Source: Treponema sp.
Lineage (GTDB): Bacteria; Spirochaetota; Spirochaetia; Treponematales; Breznakiellaceae
Length of the DNA stretch: 36,154 bases
Direction: 5' to 3'
Assembly (NCBI GenBank): GCA_031265825.1
Contig: JAISCD010000014.1
Coordinates: 1-36,154 of the forward strand
In this document: piece by piece, positions 30,883 through 36,154 of the stretch
Numbering within the stretch: position 1 is the stretch's first letter
Layout of the letters: the number at the start of each line of letters is the position of its first letter
The notes under the pieces: model-generated
The model's database searches: none
Told to the model about the DNA's origin: nothing
What the model saw: only the letters and a program-made list of their open reading frames with translations
Program-made: the position numbers and the translations under genes

Positions 30883-32322
30883 TTATTGTAGCGCACGCAT
30901 CATTTTTTCGCCTAGTTGCCAATTATCGCCAGCGCCGAGCGTGAGGAAAAGATCGCCCGAACGGAGGATTTCTTTGACCAGAGGTACCGCGTCTAAAGGC
31001 TCTTCGGCGTAGTAAACCGCCGAATGGGTGGCTTTGACGCGATTGAAGAGGGTTTTGCCCGTCACCCCACCCGTGTAACGCTCGCGAGCGGAAGCGTAAA
31101 TCTTGTGCAGGATTAGGACGTCCGCAAGCGCGAGACTCTCCGCAAATTGCTCGAAAAGCGCGGCAGTGCGCGTGTAAGTGTGGGACATGAAACTCACCAC
31201 AAGCCGTCTGTGAGGGTAAAACGCCTTGAGTCCCTCAAGAGTCGTCTTGATCGCCGTGGGATGATGCCCGTAATCGTCCATGAAAAGCACACCGCCCGCC
31301 TCGCCGATGATTTCAGCCCGACGCTTACTCCCGCGAAACGCCTCCAAAGCCGCCCTCGCCCCAGCAAGCCGATCCTCGTTCCACCCGCCTTCCGCGCCCT
31401 CCACTATAGAAGAAACCAACGCAAGCGCCGCGGTCGCGTCAAGAACGCTGTGCTTGCCCGCAACACGGAGCGTGAAGGGTTCCGCAAATCCTGCCAACGC
31501 GAAAATCTGCCTTTCATCTTCAATCTTATACCTGCTTATGCGAAAATTGCCTTCCGCAGAGAAGCCATATGGCGTGAATTTCGTCTTGAGACCACTTTTT
31601 TTCACGATTTCCACGACTTCCCTCGCGCCTTTGTCGTCTGTGCAGTAGATTAGTTCGCCTTTTTCCGGTAATTTTTCAACATATTCAACAAAAGTGTCTC
31701 TAATAGCCTCATAAGTGGGGAAAAAGTCTTGATGATCGCTTTCAACACTTGTCAAAACGATGCGTTTTGGGTGAAACGCTAGGAAATGTTTGCGGTATTC
31801 GCAGGTTTCAGCCACAAAATACACGGGTTTGTCAACGAGAGTCAGGGTGGAACGCCCGTTAAACCCAGAAACCGCACTTCCCGCGAGGATTTGAGCGGGC
31901 AGTCCCACGCCTCGCAGTAAAACGCCGCTTATCGCCGTAGTAGTCGTCTTGCCGTGAACCCCAGCTATACTGGAAGAGTCAAATAATTTAGAGTATTCTC
32001 CGAGAGCATCCGTGTATTTTAAGATGGGAATACCAAGCTTTTGCGCCGCAAGGAGTTCCGTGTTCTGTTCCGGTGAATAAGCGGCTGAATAAATAACAGC
32101 GTCCAAGTCAGGTTTTATATGTTCCGCGTCAAAAGTCTCGAAACAAGGCGCGCCGATTGCTCTTAAAACCGCATCCGTATAGAAAACCCCGCCCGCATCC
32201 GAGCCGGTTACCGAAACGCCCGCGGCGGACAGGATTTCCACCAGCGCGGATACTCCGGTTCCCTTCATGCCTACGCAGTGAACCTTCGCGCCCGCGCGAA
32301 AAATAGGGGAAAAATCCGTCAT
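30883..32322 (-). CDS. murC: UDP-N-acetylmuramate-L-alanine ligase
   Basis: A 479-residue Mur ligase that adds L-alanine to UDP-MurNAc, a cytosolic peptidoglycan step. I start it at ATG 32322 (MTDFSPIF). This ATG overlaps the hydF stop as ATGA, indicating translational coupling; the longer frame runs through hydF. CVGMKGTGVSALVEIL is the N-terminal nucleotide-binding loop, GVHGKTTTTAISG the ATP P-loop, and DDYGHHPTAI the conserved C-terminal block. The tail LFLTLGAGDNW fits MurC. Length and motifs are canonical. Confidence 0.95.
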   Translation of the reverse strand: MTDFSPIFRAGAKVHCVGMKGTGVSALVEILSAAGVSVTGSDAGGVFYTDAVLRAIGAPCFETFDAEHIKPDLDAVIYSAAYSPEQNTELLAAQKLGIPILKYTDALGEYSKLFDSSSIAGVHGKTTTTAISGVLLRGVGLPAQILAGSAVSGFNGRSTLTLVDKPVYFVAETCEYRKHFLAFHPKRIVLTSVESDHQDFFPTYEAIRDTFVEYVEKLPEKGELIYCTDDKGAREVVEIVKKSGLKTKFTPYGFSAEGNFRISRYKIEDERQIFALAGFAEPFTLRVAGKHSVLDATAALALVSSIVEGAEGGWNEDRLAGARAALEAFRGSKRRAEIIGEAGGVLFMDDYGHHPTAIKTTLEGLKAFYPHRRLVVSFMSHTYTRTAALFEQFAESLALADVLILHKIYASARERYTGGVTGKTLFNRVKATHSAVYYAEEPLDAVPLVKEILRSGDLFLTLGAGDNWQLGEKMMRALQ

Positions 32323-33497
32323 AAGAGCGGTTCCACGCATCGTTCTAGTATTCCTTGCGTGTACGCGATGAGCACGCCGTAGTTCACGATGGGAACGTTT
32401 TGCGCGAGGCTCACTTTCTTCCGATGAAGCGTCTCTCGGCGGTTCAGCATACAAGCTCCGCAGTGAATAACGAGTCGATAATCGGATAGGTCAGTGGGAA
32501 ATTCCCCGCCTGACGTGAACTCAAAGCAAATATCTTTGTTTGTGTAAGCTTTGACCCAACGCGGGATTTTTACCGTGCCTATATCGTCGCATTGCCGGTG
32601 GTGCGTACAGCCTTCCGAGACGAGTACCTTGTCCCCGTCTTCGAGCCGTTCCAACGCCTTGACGCCTTCGAGCGAAACATCGAGGAACCCGTTAAAGCGC
32701 GCGAAGAGCATGGAAAACGATGTGAGGGGAATGTCGCGCGGCGTGTCGGCTGATACTTGCGCGAAGGCTTGGCTGTCCGTGATCACGAGTCGGGGTTTTT
32801 CTCCCAACCGCGCTAGGACGTCCCGTAGCTCATACTCTCGAACCACGATGGAGGTTGCGTTAGCTTCCAAGACGTCGCGGATGATCTGTTGCTGTGGGAG
32901 AATTAGTCTGCCTTTGGGCGCGGCTGTGTCAATGGGTATCACTAAGACTACAAAGTCCCCTTGTTTCAGCAAATCACCGACGAGTTTGAGTTTAATCTCC
33001 TGTGTTTCAGCAAGCGTGGCGATTTTTTCCTTGAGCGCGTATACTCCTTCTTTTGTCAACGCGCTTACGAGGATTTCGTTCTCATCTAGCTCAAACGCCG
33101 CGCCATCAAGGAGATCGGCTTTGTTATACGCCACGATGAACGGCGTCTGTTTCTCGTGGAAAACCGCGATTAGTTCTTCTTCCTCCGCGGCTTTTCCTTC
33201 TTTCGCGTCTACAACAAGAACCGCAACGTCGGTTTTATTGAGTACTTGCTTTGCTTTGAGAATCCTCTGCTCTCCTAGTACCCCTTGATCGTCTAATCCC
33301 GGCGTGTCAATCATGACTACGGGACCAATGGGGAGGAGTTCCATCGCCTTACTCACAGGATCCGTGGTCGTGCCCTTCACTTCCGACACGATAGAGAGGT
33401 TTTGTCCGATTACCGCATTGACAAGGCTAGATTTCCCGGCATTGCGTTTGCCAAAGAACCCGATATGGGTTCGTACTGAAGTTGGTGTTTCATTCAT
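32319..33497 (-). CDS. hydF: [FeFe] hydrogenase H-cluster maturation GTPase
   Basis: A 392-residue GTPase scaffold that assembles the 2Fe subcluster and delivers it to apo-hydrogenase. The start is ATG 33497 (MNETPTSVRTHIGFFG). G motifs: GKRNAGKSS, VKGTTTD, DTPGLDD and NKAD. The cluster-binding C-x-H...HCxxC set is in EGCTHHRQCDDIG and VIHCGACMLNRR. No hydE, hydG or hydrogenase gene is nearby. There is no ribosome-binding site; TATACT lies 7 nt upstream of the ATG, so a leaderless mRNA is possible. It is the first gene of a coupled pair with murC. Confidence 0.95.
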   Translation of the reverse strand: MNETPTSVRTHIGFFGKRNAGKSSLVNAVIGQNLSIVSEVKGTTTDPVSKAMELLPIGPVVMIDTPGLDDQGVLGEQRILKAKQVLNKTDVAVLVVDAKEGKAAEEEELIAVFHEKQTPFIVAYNKADLLDGAAFELDENEILVSALTKEGVYALKEKIATLAETQEIKLKLVGDLLKQGDFVVLVIPIDTAAPKGRLILPQQQIIRDVLEANATSIVVREYELRDVLARLGEKPRLVITDSQAFAQVSADTPRDIPLTSFSMLFARFNGFLDVSLEGVKALERLEDGDKVLVSEGCTHHRQCDDIGTVKIPRWVKAYTNKDICFEFTSGGEFPTDLSDYRLVIHCGACMLNRRETLHRKKVSLAQNVPIVNYGVLIAYTQGILERCVEPLL

Positions 33498-33536
33498 AAA
33501 GATCAGTATAATAAAAAAACATACTTGAGTATACCA

Positions 33537-33780
33537 CACGCCAGCGTGTTGGACGACTTCATACGGGGCGTTGTACGAAAGGTAGACCCGCTGTCCCCGT
33601 CTTGACGACTACGCTTGCAGGCAAGCGGAGTCTCCGCGTTGTTAGGGGAGGTCTGGTTTCCACAACATCTCTGGTGGAAAAGCGTAGGACGCTTTAAAAC
33701 ATCCTTCGAGTGTCACTGTGCACGCGCACAAGAAGGATATTTAACGATTTCACATAGGGAGTTGTACACACCAGAGAGGT
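33537..33780. repeat. Diverged 126-bp-family repeats
   Basis: Pieces of the 28499-28880 unit are recognisable: CACGCCAGCGTG (33537-33548), GTTGGACGACTTC, then GGCAAGCGGAGTCTCCGCGT and GCGTAGGACGCTTTAAAAC. They fill most of the 416-bp gap between hydF and the HD gene; I see no gene there. Confidence 0.75.
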
Positions 33781-33867
33781 GTTGGACAATTCCAGACAGG
33801 TGTTTTATGCAATGAGAGATAAAATTTGTTAGAAATTCCTTAAATAAAAAATTTACTGACAAGAGTC

Positions 33868-33896
33868 TTGACTTTATATATAAAGATGAATAAGAT
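33868..33896 (+). promoter_or_regulatory. Promoter of the HD-domain gene
   Basis: TTGACT (33868-33873), 17-bp spacer, TAAGAT (33891-33896). AAGGAG follows, 8 bp before the ATG at 33914. Confidence 0.7.
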
Positions 33897-33913
33897 AAAA
33901 AAGGAGAATTAAA

Positions 33914-34447
33914 ATGTGGGATCAAGAAAAATATCAAAGAGCGATTGCGTTTGCTGGTTATGCGCATAGGAATCAATTAGTTCCGGGAAAAGAATATAAT
34001 TATGTTGTACATATTAGTAATGTCGCCGCGGAAATTGCCCGACTAATGATGGTTGAAAAGATTAAGGATGAAGATTTAGCGATTCAATGTGCGCTATTGC
34101 ACGATGTTATTGAAGATACTGACACAAAAATTGAGGATATAAAGAATGAATTTGGCGAAAATGTATTAAACGGCATTCTTGCATTAACAAAAAATGAAAA
34201 AGTTAATAAAGAAAATAGCATGAAAGATAGTTTAAAACGGATAAAGGAACAGGGAAATGAAATAGCGTGTGTAAAAATGGCGGATAGAATAACAAATTTA
34301 CAAAAGCCGCCCGAATATTGGAATAAAGAAAAAATTAAAAGATATATGGATGAGGCAATATTAATATATAATGAACTCAAAGGATTTTCAAAATTTTTAG
34401 CAAATAGATTGAAAGAAAAAATAAAAGAATATGAAGAATATTTATAA
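33914..34447 (+). CDS. HD-domain phosphohydrolase, RelA/SpoT hydrolase-like
   Basis: A 177-residue single-domain protein. YAHRNQLVPGKEYNYVVHI, ALLHDVIEDTDTKIEDIKNEFG (a little beyond residue 55) and VKMADRITNLQKPP together match the HD hydrolase domain of RelA/SpoT and stand-alone Mesh1-type enzymes. The metal ligands are the His of VHI, the HD of LLHDVIEDT and the later Asp of KMADR. There is no synthetase or TGS domain. It may hydrolyse (p)ppGpp or a related nucleotide. The gene is much more AT-rich than the core genes to its left. Confidence 0.85.
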   Translation: MWDQEKYQRAIAFAGYAHRNQLVPGKEYNYVVHISNVAAEIARLMMVEKIKDEDLAIQCALLHDVIEDTDTKIEDIKNEFGENVLNGILALTKNEKVNKENSMKDSLKRIKEQGNEIACVKMADRITNLQKPPEYWNKEKIKRYMDEAILIYNELKGFSKFLANRLKEKIKEYEEYL

Positions 34448-34572
34448 AGAATAAAATTGTGTACGTCCCCACTGCACATAACAGGTGTGTTTACGTAGAA
34501 CAAAAACGTCGTAAATATCAGAAACGTTAGACGACTTTCCGACGAATATTGTTTGGAAATTTATTTAAAAAG

Positions 34573-34601
34573 TTGACAAAAAGCTAGATTATATCCATAA
34601 T
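34573..34601 (+). promoter_or_regulatory. Promoter of the small barrel gene
   Basis: TTGACA (34573-34578), 17-bp spacer and CATAAT (34596-34601). AAAGGAG precedes the ATG at 34622. Confidence 0.7.
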
Positions 34602-34621
34602 GTACCGAAAGGAGTGTTGAA

Positions 34622-35311
34622 ATGAATAAAATAACCTTTATCGTGATTTTTGTGTTTTTGGCTTGCTTTTGTTTTGCGAAGGATCTACGGGAAAGTCTTG
34701 AATTTGGGATAGCAGTTCCGTATTTCATTGAAAATAATGTTGATGCTTCAGGGGTTGATGTAAAGACAGAGATGTCTACGGTAGCAGTGAATTTCTCTGG
34801 TATAACTTTCTTTAACGACAGAATTGGTCTAGGCGTATATATGGATGTTATTTTCCCGCAAAAAATGACGGTTTCCGCAAGGGGACAATCGGCAAGCGTT
34901 GAAAGATCAGCGTATGATGTTTTAATGGCAATGGATATGCTAATTGGACCTGCCTTTATGGTTTATAAGAAAGGGAGATTTTCTTTACCGGTCGTAGTTG
35001 GTTTTCATTATTTACAGTTATGGGCGCTTGCGGACTTTTGGACGCCGCTTGCGAGACAGGCGGAAAGCGGGGATGGAGACTATGTGGAATCAAAAGATTT
35101 TGAATTTGGCTTGGGAACCAATATAACAGGCGAATATCATATAACCAATAACTTTTATTTATTAGCAAGATTACAATTAACATTGGACTTATTCTCAATA
35201 AATATGAACGGAACAAACATTAGATATAATGAAGTAAAATCTAATGGTTTTATTCCATTAACCACCTGGGGTTTAAATGCGACATTAGGCATTGGTAAAA
35301 TATTAAGATAG
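34622..35311 (+). CDS. Small outer-membrane beta-barrel-like protein
   Basis: A 229-residue exported protein. The signal peptide is MNKITFIVIFVFLACFCFAK, cleaved near position 19. The mature part has alternating hydrophobic strands (LEFGIAVPYF, VVGFHYLQLWALADFW, FYLLARLQLTLDLFSINM) and ends LNATLGIGKILR. This is like 8-10-strand OmpW/OprF-type barrels, but without a terminal aromatic residue. No specific family is recognised. It has its own promoter and lies in the AT-rich tail of the window. Function unknown. Confidence 0.75.
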   Translation: MNKITFIVIFVFLACFCFAKDLRESLEFGIAVPYFIENNVDASGVDVKTEMSTVAVNFSGITFFNDRIGLGVYMDVIFPQKMTVSARGQSASVERSAYDVLMAMDMLIGPAFMVYKKGRFSLPVVVGFHYLQLWALADFWTPLARQAESGDGDYVESKDFEFGLGTNITGEYHITNNFYLLARLQLTLDLFSINMNGTNIRYNEVKSNGFIPLTTWGLNATLGIGKILR

Positions 35312-35459
35312 GAAAACAAAAAACGGCGCCTGACTGTTTGTTTACGCAGATCAGCCTTACGGCAGATCAGACTACGCCCTTTGCTCGGTTTCTATCCGCC
35401 AAAATACCATAAACAGACAAAATATTATGTACAATGACTCTAAAATGCTTGGAAATATA

Positions 35460-35488
35460 TTGACAAAAGAATAAGAACAGGATATAAA
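35460..35488 (+). promoter_or_regulatory. Consensus promoter abutting the next start codon
   Basis: TTGACA (35460-35465), exactly 17 bp, then TATAAA (35483-35488). Only 6 nt separate the -10 box from the ATG at 35495, so the transcript should begin at or next to the start codon. Confidence 0.65.
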
Positions 35489-35494
35489 ACTATT

Positions 35495-36154
35495 ATGGTG
35501 AATTTTATTAAAATTATATGTATTATTGCATTATCTCTCATTATATTTTCGGTTATTATTGGAGCGATTATTTCTTGTACCACATCAAAAAACAAGGAAA
35601 ACAATAAAATATTGGCTCAAATAGAATTGAATTTATTAATGTTCAAAATTGAAAATAAAATAATAAATTTAAATAAATTGAGTGATCAAGAATATATAGA
35701 TATTGGTCATAAATTTGTTACACTAATTAATATTACAGGAAAAATAAAATCTTCAAAAGAACATTATTTTAGGAATTATTTCTCAAGAGCCCCGCAAATA
35801 TTAGATGAAATGGTAAAAATTATTATGAATAAAGAAGATAATATATTCAAATGGGAATTACTTCCTTGGCAAAAAATGGCGTTCCATATGTATGGAAAGG
35901 ATGGGGAATATAATTTGAAGTTTATATCATCGGATGGATATTTTGAAGCAGTTTATAATAGAGACGGGATGTTATTAACACAGGAGAATGATCCATTGAA
36001 TATGGGAACATTTAATTACGCGCATCAATTGGCTAATCAGATGACACATTATAATTTGGATGTATGGCCATATTTTATGTGGAATAATACCCCTGAAGCA
36101 ATGGCAATGGGTAAAGAAGCAACAGCGGCACAGCCTATTGATAAAAATGAAGAA
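35495..36154 (+). CDS. Putative lipoprotein, 3'-truncated by the window edge
   Basis: An open frame of 220 codons running off the end of the window. A hydrophobic N-terminus (FIKIICIIALSLIIFSVIIG) leads to a lipobox-like AIISC, so lipid modification at Cys28 is plausible. Further on, DPLNMGTFNYAHQ and LDVWPYFMWNNTPEA resemble a segment I associate with polymorphic-toxin and RHS-linked proteins of gut bacteria. That link is a recollection, not a proof. The gene is AT-rich. No ribosome-binding site is seen. See the promoter entry for the likely leaderless start. Confidence 0.7.
   Translation, partial: MVNFIKIICIIALSLIIFSVIIGAIISCTTSKNKENNKILAQIELNLLMFKIENKIINLNKLSDQEYIDIGHKFVTLINITGKIKSSKEHYFRNYFSRAPQILDEMVKIIMNKEDNIFKWELLPWQKMAFHMYGKDGEYNLKFISSDGYFEAVYNRDGMLLTQENDPLNMGTFNYAHQLANQMTHYNLDVWPYFMWNNTPEAMAMGKEATAAQPIDKNEE

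Noticed and set aside
32322-32454. 44-residue N-terminal extension of MurC
   Set aside because: It runs antisense-free but inside hydF in another frame, is rich in Arg/Glu and not MurC-like; ATG 32322 overlaps the hydF stop and fits the family start.
1-36154. tRNA or rRNA genes
   Set aside because: No cloverleaf with a T-loop signature or rRNA-like block was noticed by eye; a dedicated scan could still find one.

Overview
The window looks like the chromosome of a treponeme-like spirochaete, probably an anaerobic gut type. That is an inference. It rests on the mix of YchJ/SEC-C, LuxS, TPR proteins, HydF (implying [FeFe] hydrogenase), outer-membrane barrels without a classical LPS locus, a LacI-sensor/histidine-kinase fusion, and a heavy load of dispersed and tandem repeats. 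Most core genes are of moderate GC. The last 2.3 kb and a few short stretches are clearly AT-rich.

Layout. 1-424: right end of a repeat-rich element (exact 21-bp tandem array plus a ~105-bp GC-rich repeat). 508-7025: housekeeping genes (alr, ychJ-like, tmk, luxS, two TPR-related genes, rlmN, a LysM/degenerate LytM protein). 7089-8957: a RAYT (Y1 transposase) unit with REP-like palindromes, which also carries a repeat-linked protein and a second 21-bp array. 9049-22314: a long catabolic, electron-transfer operon. It encodes a GlpA-like FAD/[2Fe-2S] oxidoreductase, an FAD/NAD oxidoreductase, a DUF1667 protein, two FAD_binding_4 oxidases and two EtfB/EtfA pairs. The second Etf pair is split by a 3.3-kb cassette at about 17941-21248. 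22368-25957: iron-dependent alcohol dehydrogenase, divergent from a cytosolic LacI-sensor/histidine-kinase fusion. 25954-28459: outer-membrane barrel and LolA-like protein. 28478-28880: 126-bp tandem repeats. 28896-30872: another ~2-kb cassette. 30883-33497: hydF-murC operon. 33914-36154: AT-rich tail with an HD protein, a barrel and a truncated lipoprotein gene.

The main discovery candidate is a family of composite cassettes. Two complete copies (17941-21248 and 28896-30872) are bounded by inverted ~105-bp GC-rich repeats. Inside, in the same order, are a 21-bp-period array, a consensus sigma70-type promoter, a gene of one uncharacterised family (helical N-terminus, Fn3-like C-terminus), a strong hairpin terminator, then variable cargo. 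The cargo is a methyltransferase-nuclease fusion in one and a broken VapBC plus an antitoxin-like gene in the other. A third copy is paired with the RAYT, and a fourth array/end lies at the left edge. Each array has its own unit sequence, but the period is always exactly 21 bp and in the three complete cases the array lies just upstream of the promoter.

Working together: the 9-22 kb operon probably feeds electrons from a glycerol- or 2-hydroxyacid-type substrate through FAD enzymes to two ETFs. The neighbouring alcohol dehydrogenase and sensor kinase may belong to the same physiology, but no substrate can be read from sequence alone.
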